DNA of 50,291 nt. Origin: Mycobacterium asiaticum. Lineage in GTDB: Bacteria; Actinomycetota; Actinomycetes; Mycobacteriales; Mycobacteriaceae. Positions 8,922 to 16,533 of the stretch are shown in pieces. The notes beneath the pieces were generated by a model. That model was given only the letters and a program-made list of their open reading frames with translations. It had not been told where the DNA came from and did no database searches. A program made the translations under genes and the position numbers. Position 1 is the stretch's first letter. Each line of letters starts with the position of its first letter. The stretch spans positions 1 to 50,291 of the forward strand of contig NZ_LZLS01000195.1 in NCBI RefSeq assembly GCF_001673365.1, given 5' to 3'.

Positions 8922-10559
8922 ATGCTGACCCGCTTTATCCGCATCCAATTGGCGGTTTTCGCGATCGTCGGGATCGTCGGCCTGTTCGTGATGGTCGTGT
9001 TCTACATCCAGGCCCCGACGTTGCTCGGCATCGGCAAGATGACCGTCACACTGGAACTGCCCGAGTCCGGCAACCTCTACCGGTTCAGCAACGTGACCTA
9101 CCGCGGAGTGCAGATCGGCAAGGTGACCTCGGTTGAGCTCACCGCCCACGGCGCGAAAGCCACTATGAGGCTTGATAATTCGCCGAAGATCCCGGCCGAC
9201 CTCGAGGCAGAGGTCCGCAGCATTTCCGCGGTTGGTGAGCAGTACGTCGACCTGCTGCCGCGAACTGACTCGCCCCCCTACCTGCGTGACGGCTCGGTGA
9301 TCACCGCGAAAAACACCAAGGTGCCACAGCCGATCGGGCCGGTGCTGGATCAGACCAGCGCGCTACTCAACAGCATCCCGCAGGGCAAGCTCACCCAGTT
9401 GCTCGACGAGTCGTTCAAGGCATTCAACGGAGCCAGTTACGATTTCGGCTCGCTGTTCGACTCTTCGGCGCGAATCTCCGGGGACCTCAACGGCGTCGCC
9501 GACCAGGCCCGCAGCTTGACCGAGGACACCGGGCGGCTGCTGGACAGCCAAGCTCAGACCACCGACGACATCCGGCGCTGGGCCCGCAGCCTTGCCGGGG
9601 TCACCGGGCAGTTGGCGACCAACGATCCGCAGATACGTACCGTCCTGCAACGCGGACCCGAGGCTTTCAACGAGGCGTCCCGACTGCTCGATCAGATCAA
9701 ACCGACACTGCCGGTGCTGCTGGCGAACCTCACCACGATCGGCCAGATCGGGGTGACTTACCATGCTTCGCTCGAACAAGTGTTGGTGCTGTTGCCGCCG
9801 TTCACCGCCGCTATCCAGTCATTCCTGGGCTCCAAGAGCCCGTCCGGATTGGCCACGGGCGCTTTCAATCTCATCATCAGTGACCCGCCGGCCTGTACCG
9901 TCGGCTTCCTGCCGCCGAGTCAGTGGCGGTCGCCGTCGGACACCTCAGTTATCGACACGCCAGACGGGCTGTACTGCAAACTGCCGCAGGATTCCCCGAT
10001 CGGGGTGCGGGGCGCCCGTAACTACCCCTGCATGGGACATCCCGGCAAGCGCGCGCCGACCGTCGAAATCTGCGACAGCGACAAGCCTTTCATTCCGCTG
10101 GCCATGAGACAGCACGCGTTCGGTACCTATCCGCTGGACCCGAACCTGCTCGCGCAGGGCATCCCTCCCGACGACCGGGTCAACTGGAACCGGGAGAGGA
10201 TCTTCGGCCCGGTGGAGGGCACCCCGCTGCCTCCCGGAGTGGTGCCACCGCCCGCCGGAGCGCCGGTAGCACCCGGAGTCACCCCACAGGCGCCGATGGG
10301 AGAGGTGGCTTCGATAGCGCCACTTGATATGGCACCGGGCGCAGCCCCCGCCCCCGCCCCCGCACCCGCTTCGGGCGGGCCGTCAGCCGCGCCGAGTGCG
10401 TTCGGCGGCAACGGATTACCATCGGGTCCTTCACTGGCCTTCGCGCAGTACAGCACCGAGACCGGCAGTTACATGACCCCCGACGGCCAGGTTTTCCGCC
10501 AGACGGATCTCATCCCCGCGAAGGCACCGAAAACCTGGAAGGACATGTTCGCCACCTGA
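8922..10559 (+). CDS. mceF: Mce family protein F subunit
   Basis: This is the last Mce subunit of the operon, 545 residues. It has an N-terminal membrane helix (IQLAVFAIVGIVGLFVMVVF), an MCE domain (LYRFSNVTYRGVQIGKV, VGEQYVDLLP), a helical middle and a large C-terminal extension. The extension has several cysteines (ACTVGF, LYCKLP, NYPCMGHPG, EICDSD) and a Pro/Ala tract. F subunits of this length are known. The gene starts immediately after mceE with no gap. It ends 20 bases before a convergent gene on the other strand, which marks the end of the operon. No strong terminator hairpin is obvious in that gap. Confidence 0.95.
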   Translation: MLTRFIRIQLAVFAIVGIVGLFVMVVFYIQAPTLLGIGKMTVTLELPESGNLYRFSNVTYRGVQIGKVTSVELTAHGAKATMRLDNSPKIPADLEAEVRSISAVGEQYVDLLPRTDSPPYLRDGSVITAKNTKVPQPIGPVLDQTSALLNSIPQGKLTQLLDESFKAFNGASYDFGSLFDSSARISGDLNGVADQARSLTEDTGRLLDSQAQTTDDIRRWARSLAGVTGQLATNDPQIRTVLQRGPEAFNEASRLLDQIKPTLPVLLANLTTIGQIGVTYHASLEQVLVLLPPFTAAIQSFLGSKSPSGLATGAFNLIISDPPACTVGFLPPSQWRSPSDTSVIDTPDGLYCKLPQDSPIGVRGARNYPCMGHPGKRAPTVEICDSDKPFIPLAMRQHAFGTYPLDPNLLAQGIPPDDRVNWNRERIFGPVEGTPLPPGVVPPPAGAPVAPGVTPQAPMGEVASIAPLDMAPGAAPAPAPAPASGGPSAAPSAFGGNGLPSGPSLAFAQYSTETGSYMTPDGQVFRQTDLIPAKAPKTWKDMFAT

Positions 10560-10579
10560 TCGGCGACAAACGGGCCGGT

Positions 10580-11098
10580 TCAGCTGATCCGGTCCAGCCG
10601 GAACGGTTGCTCGATATATAGCGGGGCGTTGGTGCCACACGCGCCACTAGGGCCGGTGGTGTGTTCCCGTCCAGCGAAAACCGGTGAGCCAAGGACATTG
10701 TCGCCGGTTTCGGGATTCGCCGGATAGAAGTAGAAAACCTCGTGGCCGACGAATGAGGTGCCGTCCGCACACACCTCCCAGTTCGGGATCTCGCGCTTGA
10801 CATACCAATTGAGTCCGTCGTGCATCACCATTGGTGCACTCCAGCCCTGATCGCTGACCACCTTGCCGCTGCAGTCCTGGGCGGTCGCGCACGAGGAGGT
10901 GATAGTCCAGGTGCTCCGCACTACGTCTTCGTCGTGATACACGGTCCGGGTCCTGGCCCAGTCGCCAACCATCGTGGCGGTGAATGTTCCGTTCACCGAG
11001 GGGTCGTAGGCCCGCGCCGCGGGCGCCATCCCCACCGCACCGACCAGGCCGACGGCTGCCGCCGCCGCGCATACCGCGGCGCTTATCGAACGCATCAC
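10580..11098 (-). CDS. Secreted mycobacterial protein with cysteine-paired module
   Basis: This is a small exported protein. The first 30 residues are a Sec signal (Ala-rich core, cleavage near ARA-YD). The mature part of about 140 residues has SSCATAQDCSG, a GLNWYV strand, WEVCADG and GACG, so up to five cysteines could form disulfides. The pattern (a C...DC pair, then an x-G-x-W strand, then C-x-DG, then a late Cys) resembles the modules in the extracellular half of the two kinases at 37828-41647, by eye only. GTG 11098 has GAGGAG six bases upstream; ATG 11095 is equally possible. It lies between mceF and the Mce-associated pair, on their strand. Function is unknown. Confidence 0.85.
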   Translation of the reverse strand: MMRSISAAVCAAAAAVGLVGAVGMAPAARAYDPSVNGTFTATMVGDWARTRTVYHDEDVVRSTWTITSSCATAQDCSGKVVSDQGWSAPMVMHDGLNWYVKREIPNWEVCADGTSFVGHEVFYFYPANPETGDNVLGSPVFAGREHTTGPSGACGTNAPLYIEQPFRLDRIS

Positions 11099-11177
11099 TT
11101 GCTACTCCTCGACGCGCTGCATACCGGCATTCTCCGGTAAGGCCCAAAATTCGCTTCGAGAGAAACGCGAGGTGCGT

Positions 11178-11714
11178 TCACGCACTATCGAATTTCTCAA
11201 TAAGCCACGAACCGTTGACCTTTTTCAACGTAACCCGAAGGCTGTTCGATGTCACTACTGGCTCCGGCTTTTCCTTACTCGCAGTTTTCTGCTTCACAAA
11301 GACAAGCACGACAGCCGAATTCGGATGCAGTTCGGAGACGGCCGCTCGGACCACGGTGGCGGTGGTGGTGACCTGTGCACGCTGCGTCGATGGGCCGACA
11401 ATTTGGTCGGCGAATTGCTGGTAATAGGGCAGATAATTCTCGGTGACGCGGGATTTGGCGTTAGCCAGATCCCGGCTCAGCGTGGCGGGAGAGTAGGACA
11501 GTAGCGCAACGGCGCCATCGCTGGCGGCACTGATGACCTGACGAGTCACCGCGCGGTCGGTCTCCATATCGGTGCGGTAGACAAGCTGGAAGTAACCGGC
11601 AGCGAAGGCCGTCGTGCCGACCACCAGAACCGTCAGCAGAATTGGGCGCCACCGCGCCAGCCAACGACGGGGCAGGCTCCGCTTCACCCGCGTTCCGCTG
11701 CTCGAGACCGTCAC
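11178..11714 (-). CDS. Mce-associated membrane protein (second of a pair)
   Basis: This is a single-pass membrane protein of the Mce-associated (Mam) family, 178 residues. A basic N terminus is followed by one membrane helix (about residues 20-42) and an NTF2-like outer domain with the family pattern VISAASDGAVALLSYSP, YLPYYQQFADQIVGP and the ending SWLIEKF. Members such as OmamA are thought to stabilise Mce complexes. The start is GTG 11714, which overlaps the stop of the upstream partner as GTGA. A longer start would run through that partner in another frame. Its closest relative in this window is the gene at 24510. Confidence 0.92.
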   Translation of the reverse strand: MTVSSSGTRVKRSLPRRWLARWRPILLTVLVVGTTAFAAGYFQLVYRTDMETDRAVTRQVISAASDGAVALLSYSPATLSRDLANAKSRVTENYLPYYQQFADQIVGPSTQRAQVTTTATVVRAAVSELHPNSAVVLVFVKQKTASKEKPEPVVTSNSLRVTLKKVNGSWLIEKFDSA

Positions 11715-12424
11715 GGCACAAACTCGATCTTGGAAACCTTGAGCGCGCCGGCATCTCGCTCCACGTCGACCACCAGGCGCCACGTCCGGATTTCCGGCTT
11801 GTCCTTATCGGGTTTGGTCAGCTCGGATTTGGCCGCGACCAGCACCACGGCCGAGTCCTTGGTCATGGACTGCACGGCCACGGCCTGCACACTGACCTTG
11901 GTGACCACCTTGGATTCCTGGAGCGCCCGGACCATGTCCTCGGCACCCATCAAAATACCGGCCTTGAACTGCCCGGTGGTCGAGTCGGCGAAGCGCTGCA
12001 TGTCGTCTCTGGCCTTGTTCGGGTCGATCGACATCATCGTCACCACGGCGTTGCGCGCGGTGGCGGCGAACTGCTCGGAGCGCTGATCGTGCTGCACGAC
12101 GCGGTGGTGATGCCAGAGCAGGAAACCGCTGCCCGCCAGCGCCGCGCAGGCGACGAGGATTGCGGCGGCAACCGCGGCGGCTTTTCGACCGGGTCGGTGC
12201 GGTCGCCAGCGCCGCGCCGGTACCGACTGATCTTCGTCTTTGTGTTCGTGTTCGTCTTCGTCTGGGTCGGTTCCATCGTCCGCGGCCGCGTCGGCTTGTT
12301 CCCGCAGCAGCGTAGCCCGGGTGCGGGCGGCCTCGGCGCGCGCTTCCACCGCGGCCAAGTCGTCCTCAGATTCCTCGACTGGCTCGGTGTCGAGCGCTTT
12401 GGCTGACGGCTTGCGCGGCGGCAT
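11711..12424 (-). CDS. Mce-associated membrane protein (first of a pair)
   Basis: This is the first member of an Mce-associated pair, 237 residues. A long acidic and Ala-rich cytoplasmic N-terminal region (about 1-75, with helical AEARAEAARTRATLLREQA) is followed by an Arg-rich stretch, one membrane helix (about 80-102) and an outer domain ending in KVSKIEFVP. The homologue at 23629 ends SKVEFVP, which confirms the frame. ATG 12424 has GAGGAGGTG six bases upstream. The two genes overlap by 4 bases and are probably made together. Both run opposite to the adjacent mce operon, whereas in the mce clusters recalled from M. tuberculosis these genes follow mceF in the same direction. Confidence 0.92.
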   Translation of the reverse strand: MPPRKPSAKALDTEPVEESEDDLAAVEARAEAARTRATLLREQADAAADDGTDPDEDEHEHKDEDQSVPARRWRPHRPGRKAAAVAAAILVACAALAGSGFLLWHHHRVVQHDQRSEQFAATARNAVVTMMSIDPNKARDDMQRFADSTTGQFKAGILMGAEDMVRALQESKVVTKVSVQAVAVQSMTKDSAVVLVAAKSELTKPDKDKPEIRTWRLVVDVERDAGALKVSKIEFVP

Positions 12425-12589
12425 GAACACCTCCTCACCCCGCAACTACGAGTCAGTCACATTATCACCGACAGGAGTCGGTGCCATGGCCGGCGGGGAC
12501 TGCGGGATGGCTTCTCCGAAAGGGAGAATTTTCTTACCGGCTGCGCCCAAGGTAATGAATTTTTTGTGCTGCTGTGGCAAATTAAGCTA

Positions 12590-12994
12590 GTGCGATTCAT
12601 TGTGGCTGCGGTCGCCGTGTTGCTGGCCCTTGGCGGGCTGGCGACACCACAGGCGGCCGCCGACCCAGTCGGCTGCGACTACCCCGATTGCACGCCGGGG
12701 ATCGCCGGGCACCAGGTGCTTGGCGCACCATGCGACAACACCACCTATTACGTGTTCGGCACCGCCGACTACTACGTGTCTTTCGCTACGGAACCGGGGC
12801 GATTGATGTTCTGCGGATCGCCGAGAAGGTATGAGCCCCGATGGTTCCGGTCCCCGCCGATGGTCGGTGTCAAAGTCGAGAATTCCTCGTGCGTGGAGTA
12901 CCCGGAGTATTACGTGGCGCAGGCGCCGGATGGACTCTTCCTCGTCTGCAATCCCCATGACGGCAAGAAAGTCTGGGAGCGCGGGGACACCTGA
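12590..12994 (+). CDS. Small secreted cysteine-containing protein
   Basis: This is an exported protein of about 134 residues with a clear signal peptide (VRFIVAAVAVLLALGGLATPQAAA, cut near AAA-DPV). The mature part has six cysteines (VGCDYPDC, APCDN, MFCGS, SSCVEY, LVCNP) and many aromatic residues, suggesting a small disulfide-stabilised extracellular protein. GTG 12590 is preferred because it sits at the start of the signal peptide. GTG 12566 in the same frame would add eight hydrophobic residues. Neither has a strong ribosome site. The stop is one base from the convergent stop of the next gene. I do not recognise the family. Confidence 0.72.
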   Translation: MRFIVAAVAVLLALGGLATPQAAADPVGCDYPDCTPGIAGHQVLGAPCDNTTYYVFGTADYYVSFATEPGRLMFCGSPRRYEPRWFRSPPMVGVKVENSSCVEYPEYYVAQAPDGLFLVCNPHDGKKVWERGDT

Positions 12995-12995
12995 G

Positions 12996-13280
12996 CTAGG
13001 GCCGGTTGTTCGGAATATTGGGCTGATCCTGGAAGGGTCCGGGTCCGAAGTAGTCGCGGTCATGGATTGTGCCGTCCATGTCGCGATGATGCGCGTCGTG
13101 GCAGGTGGTCGGATCCCATTGCGGGCCCCACGCCGCCGCATCGAAGGGCTGGCCCGGGCACCAGTGGTATCCCACCCATGGCCACGGCGGGTCATCGGCC
13201 GAAGCGGCGGCCGCGCTGGCCAGTCCAAAACCGGTGGTAACCAAAGCCGCTGCGATAGCCAGCCGCCTGACACAGTCCAT
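12996..13280 (-). CDS. Small secreted His/Asp-rich protein
   Basis: This is a 94-residue exported protein. The signal peptide is about 30 residues (RRLAIAAALVTTGFGLASAAAASA-DD). The mature part contains WCPGQPFDAAAWGPQWDPTTC followed by HDAHHRDMDG, a motif seen in small secreted mycobacterial proteins. Two cysteines could pair, and the His/Asp cluster might bind metal (inference). ATG 13280 is chosen because the signal peptide starts there; an upstream in-frame start would add 21 residues of no signal character. It converges with the preceding secreted protein gene with a 1-base gap. Confidence 0.75.
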   Translation of the reverse strand: MDCVRRLAIAAALVTTGFGLASAAAASADDPPWPWVGYHWCPGQPFDAAAWGPQWDPTTCHDAHHRDMDGTIHDRDYFGPGPFQDQPNIPNNRP

Positions 13281-13349
13281 AAGAGCACGGTAACCGCTAT
13301 GCCCCGTTGTGAAAACGGAACGGACAGAATGCGATAGATCCACCGTTGC

Positions 13350-13940
13350 TCAACCCGAGTCGAACAGCCGCATGGTGATCCGCAGCAACTGCGCGCGCAG
13401 CCTCTCGTCATCGACATCGGCCACCAGTGGATGCATCACACCGACCGCGATCGCGCCCGAGAGCATGGCCGCTGATACTCGCGCGTCTTCGCTGGCGTCT
13501 TCGCCCAGTGTGGGGACCAGCACGCCGTAGAGCCGGGCGATGAATTGTTGAAATTGTTCGTGCTCGGCCAGCAGTCGCACCACCACCGGGTCGAACTGCA
13601 GTGTGCTTGCGGCGCCCCGTCTTTCGATGGCCAGATCGATGACCCTGTTCAGCAACACCTCGCGGGCTTTGGTGCCGTGTTCGTGCGCCTCAGCGGCCTC
13701 CAGCGCCTCTTCGAGCCCGCCCAGTTCGCGTTCGGTGAGCGCGATGACGATCTGCTCTTTGGTCTTGAACTGGTGGTAGACGGCCGCTTTCGTGACGCCG
13801 ATCGCGTCGGCGATCATCTGCAACGAGGTGCCCCCGACGCCGTGTTCGGCAATCAATTTCAGGGCGGCGTCGAGTATCCGGACCTGCGCGGCGGTGCGAG
13901 GGATGAAGCGGAACTGGCTCCGGGACTGCGTCTCGACCAC
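13350..13940 (-). CDS. TetR-family transcriptional regulator
   Basis: This is a 196-residue TetR/AcrR repressor. The DNA-binding domain is at residues 16-65: RILDAALKLIAEHGVGGTSLQMIADAIGVTKAAVYHQFKTKEQIV, a textbook helix-turn-helix. The rest is the helical ligand/dimer domain. The GTG start at 13940 lies six bases after a TAGGCT -10 box, so the message is probably leaderless. The gene is divergent from the membrane/oxidase operon at 14040. The shared promoter region contains two perfect TAGCCGATCGGCTA palindromes, so the likely role is repression of itself and of that operon in response to an unknown small molecule. Confidence 0.93.
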   Translation of the reverse strand: MVETQSRSQFRFIPRTAAQVRILDAALKLIAEHGVGGTSLQMIADAIGVTKAAVYHQFKTKEQIVIALTERELGGLEEALEAAEAHEHGTKAREVLLNRVIDLAIERRGAASTLQFDPVVVRLLAEHEQFQQFIARLYGVLVPTLGEDASEDARVSAAMLSGAIAVGVMHPLVADVDDERLRAQLLRITMRLFDSG

Positions 13941-13946
13941 ACCTGC

Positions 13947-13993
13947 AGCCTAGCCGATCGGCTATTGACCTCCAATAGCCGATCGGCTAGTTT
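13947..13993. promoter_or_regulatory. Divergent promoters with twin palindromic operators
   Basis: The 14-bp perfect palindrome TAGCCGATCGGCTA occurs at 13951-13964 and again at 13976-13989, centres 25 bp apart. On the plus strand TTGACC (13965-13970), a 17-base spacer and TAGTTT (13988-13993) form a promoter for the gene at 14040. On the minus strand TTGGAG (complement of 13970-13975), a 17-base spacer and TAGGCT (complement of 13947-13952) form a promoter for the TetR gene, six bases before its GTG. Each palindrome lies in the spacer of one promoter and touches its -10 box. Binding of the TetR protein would block both directions. Confidence 0.8.
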
Positions 13994-14039
13994 CGCTGAC
14001 GAGCCTGCCGCGCGATGTCGTACGGGGAAGGAGTCGGCG

Positions 14040-14831
14040 ATGCCGGACCCACAAACAAGGACGGGCACAGACCAAGCTGAGCCGCCGTCGCGAGTTGGGT
14101 TGCGGCGTAGCGACGGTGAGCTGATCCTGCTCTGGACATTGCCGGTGACGGTGATCGTCTGGATCGCGGCATTCTTTCTGTTCCCGGGCTTCAATCCGCC
14201 GATGTCACCCAGTCTGTCGGCGGAGCAGGTCGCCGCGTTTTACCGCGACCCGGCGCACCTCCCCCAGATCCGCTACAGCATGATCGTCTTCAACTGGTTC
14301 GGCGTGTGCCTGGTCCCGATTCTGTGCCTGATCGTGATGCAGATCCGCCGGATGGCACACCGCACGCCAATCTTCTCCTACGCGATGCTGGGTTGCGTCG
14401 CAGGCGGTCCCAGCTTGTTTCTCGTCGCGAACGTCTGTTGGCTGTTGGCTGCCTTCCGCCCGGAACGCAGCCCTGAACTGACGCAGTTGCTCAACGACTT
14501 CGCCTGGATCACCTTCACCATGTTGGTTCCTTTTCTGATCGCCCAGAGCGTGATCCTGGCCGTGGCAATCTATTTCGATGATCAGCCTCGGCCGGTATTC
14601 AGCCGGTGGGTGGCCCACTTCAACTTCGTCATTGCCGCCGCGCTCGCACCGGCAGCATTCGTCGGACTGTCACTGTCCGGCCCGCTGGCCTGGGACGGGG
14701 TGTTGTCGTTCTGGGTGAAGAACGTCGCGATCGGGGTCTGGGTCGTCGTGATGGGCATCGTCCTGGCCCAGGCGGTGTACCGCGAACGAGCCGAGACCCA
14801 AAGGCACGGAGAAGAATTGGACGTCGCGTGA
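14040..14831 (+). CDS. Six-helix membrane protein, first gene of the oxidase-subunit operon
   Basis: This is an integral membrane protein of 263 residues with about six hydrophobic segments (roughly 27-50, 81-102, 110-138, 150-176, 187-210 and 220-242). The soluble N terminus is polar. I do not recognise a named family. It is a paralogue of the next gene: SRWVAHFNFV...GPLAWDGVLSFWVKN here matches FPKWFGYLNL...GVLAWNGQIAWWLDM there. ATG 14040 has GGGAAGGAG upstream and is the first gene after the twin-operator promoter. Its GTGA overlap with the next gene indicates coupled translation. A role in assembling or partnering the downstream oxidase-like subunits is an inference from position only. 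Confidence 0.85.
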   Translation: MPDPQTRTGTDQAEPPSRVGLRRSDGELILLWTLPVTVIVWIAAFFLFPGFNPPMSPSLSAEQVAAFYRDPAHLPQIRYSMIVFNWFGVCLVPILCLIVMQIRRMAHRTPIFSYAMLGCVAGGPSLFLVANVCWLLAAFRPERSPELTQLLNDFAWITFTMLVPFLIAQSVILAVAIYFDDQPRPVFSRWVAHFNFVIAAALAPAAFVGLSLSGPLAWDGVLSFWVKNVAIGVWVVVMGIVLAQAVYRERAETQRHGEELDVA

Positions 14832-15655
14832 GCACCACGGCGGTACCGGCGGAGCTCGTGGCGGGGCAGCCCGCAGGTCCTCCTTCGGGCTGGTGGCATC
14901 AGCGGATCGCCTGGCATTTGCGGCACAACCCAAAGCGCGAACTGTGGCTGGCATGGTGGACGCTCGTTGTCTTCTACAACCTCTTCTTTCCGATGATCTT
15001 CGTCTTGGCGCGCGTCCAGCCGCCGCCGCAACCCACCGCGGATCTGGCGACGCAGGTGGGTTGGTTCCACGAGCGCCACCTCGGAATACCCGTGGGCCTC
15101 GGCGTCATTTTCGCCATCACCGGCATGACCGCCGTCAACAACGCCCTCATCGCGTATTCGATGCGGCGCATGTCGATCAGCCGCGCGTTCGGGTACTCCT
15201 ACCTGATCATCTACTCGCTCAGTGCACTTCCCGGCTTGCTACTGCTCTGTATCGCACTGATCGTCGCAACGCTGCGGCCGCAGCGCGATCCCAAGGTGAT
15301 CGGCTGGCTTTACGACTTCGCCTTCCTGTCCTTCGACGGAACCATGGGAGTTTTCCTGATCGGTTCGCTGATCTGGATGGTCGCGATTCTGATCGACAAA
15401 AACCGGGTGTTTCCAAAGTGGTTCGGCTATCTCAACCTCTGCAACGCACTCACAGAAGTCGTCGTGGCGCCGTGCTGGCTTTTCGGGCGCGGTGTGTTGG
15501 CCTGGAACGGTCAGATCGCCTGGTGGCTGGACATGGTGGTCTTTGGCATCTATCAAGTCACGTTCGTCGTCATGCTCTTCCGGATGATCCGGCGCGAAGA
15601 CTTCGGCGACGGGCCGCTGCCGGACCTGCCCGCAAAGCGGGTGAGCGCGTCATGA
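14828..15655 (+). CDS. Six-helix membrane protein, paralogue of the preceding gene
   Basis: This is a membrane protein of 275 residues with about six hydrophobic segments. It contains LWLAWWTLVVFYNLFFPMIF, a second helix with NNALIAY and a C-terminal half matching the previous gene. The start is GTG 14828, which overlaps the previous stop as GTGA; longer readings run through the previous gene in another frame. Its own stop overlaps the next ATG by 4 bases. There are no obvious haem-binding His pairs, so I do not call it a catalytic oxidase subunit. Family and function are unknown. Confidence 0.85.
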   Translation: MSTTAVPAELVAGQPAGPPSGWWHQRIAWHLRHNPKRELWLAWWTLVVFYNLFFPMIFVLARVQPPPQPTADLATQVGWFHERHLGIPVGLGVIFAITGMTAVNNALIAYSMRRMSISRAFGYSYLIIYSLSALPGLLLLCIALIVATLRPQRDPKVIGWLYDFAFLSFDGTMGVFLIGSLIWMVAILIDKNRVFPKWFGYLNLCNALTEVVVAPCWLFGRGVLAWNGQIAWWLDMVVFGIYQVTFVVMLFRMIRREDFGDGPLPDLPAKRVSAS

Positions 15656-16236
15656 CCGCCACGACGGACCGTCACCAGCGCACGTTCGTGCCGGGCCAGC
15701 CCGACATGTGGGCGTTCGTTTTGTTCGAGAGCCTGGTCTTCACAGGGTATTTCGGCTTCTACCTCTTCTACCGAACCCGAAGTCCCGAGTTATTCCTGCA
15801 TTCCCAGGCGCATTTGGACCTACGCGTCGGTGTCTTCAACACCCTTATCCTGCTGCTCAGCTCCTGGTCGGTGGCGCGCTGCGTGCAGTCTGCGCGTTCG
15901 GGCGCTCACCGGGCCGCGCTGCGGGACGTCTTCGTCACCGCCGCGCTCGCCGCAATCTTCCTGTTTTTCAAGGTGTTTGAGTGGGCCCGGCTGGTACACG
16001 CGGGAAACGGCCCAACCAGCAACGACTTCTTCACGTATTACTTCTTTCTCACCGGCATTCATTTTGTGCATCTGCTGATCGGGTTCGTCGTCCTGGGCAT
16101 CATCGTCTACCGGCTTCGCGGGGCAAGGCGCGGAACCCAGGAATCCCAGGTGCTGGTCGAAACCTGCGCGACATATTGGCACACAGTCGATTTCCTCTGG
16201 GTGCTCATCTTCGCGCTGTTATACGTGGTGAGGTGA
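15652..16236 (+). CDS. Heme-copper oxidase subunit III-like protein
   Basis: This 194-residue membrane protein resembles cytochrome c oxidase subunit III (CtaE/NorE-like). It has five hydrophobic helices and the family signatures MWAFVLFESLVFTGYFGFY near the N terminus, FFTYYFFLTGIHFVHLLIGF in the middle and VETCATYWHTVDFLWVLIFALLYVV at the end. The Glu in the last-but-one segment and the YWHxVDxxW motif are both present. The canonical subunit III is longer (about 200-260), so this is the short NorE-like form. ATG 15652 overlaps the previous stop (ATGA). No subunit I or II is encoded nearby. Confidence 0.88.
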   Translation: MTATTDRHQRTFVPGQPDMWAFVLFESLVFTGYFGFYLFYRTRSPELFLHSQAHLDLRVGVFNTLILLLSSWSVARCVQSARSGAHRAALRDVFVTAALAAIFLFFKVFEWARLVHAGNGPTSNDFFTYYFFLTGIHFVHLLIGFVVLGIIVYRLRGARRGTQESQVLVETCATYWHTVDFLWVLIFALLYVVR

Positions 16237-16239
16237 TAG

Positions 16240-16521
16240 GTGAACTTCAACAAGAGACTGCTGGTGGTGTGGGCGGTACTGGCTGCGCTCACCTTGGCCT
16301 ATCTGTGGATAGACCACTCGGCCGATGGGTCGTTCCGGTTCAACGTGGTGGTTACCTCGAGCGTCATCGTGATCGCACTCATCAAGGTGCGCATCATCTT
16401 TCGTGAGTTCATGGAGGTCAGGGAAGCCCCGGTGGTACTGCGCCGGCTGACCGACGCGTGGGTGCTGCTGATCGGGGCCGGAATGTTCGGCAGCTACTTC
16501 GTGGGGCTGGCGATTCACTGA
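16240..16521 (+). CDS. Cytochrome c oxidase subunit IV-like small membrane protein
   Basis: This is a 93-residue protein with three hydrophobic helices (LLVVWAVLAALTLAYLWI; FNVVVTSSVIVIALIKVRIIF; WVLLIGAGMFGSYFVGLAI) and the conserved IALIKVRIIFREFMEVR stretch of the prokaryotic oxidase subunit IV family. The GTG start at 16240 lies 3 bases after the subunit III-like stop; AGGTGATAG overlapping that stop may serve as the ribosome site. It is the last gene of the TetR-controlled operon and ends 12 bases from the convergent P450 gene. It probably forms a small complex with the subunit III-like protein. Confidence 0.85.
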   Translation: MNFNKRLLVVWAVLAALTLAYLWIDHSADGSFRFNVVVTSSVIVIALIKVRIIFREFMEVREAPVVLRRLTDAWVLLIGAGMFGSYFVGLAIH

Positions 16522-16533
16522 CCCCCGGGGCGC

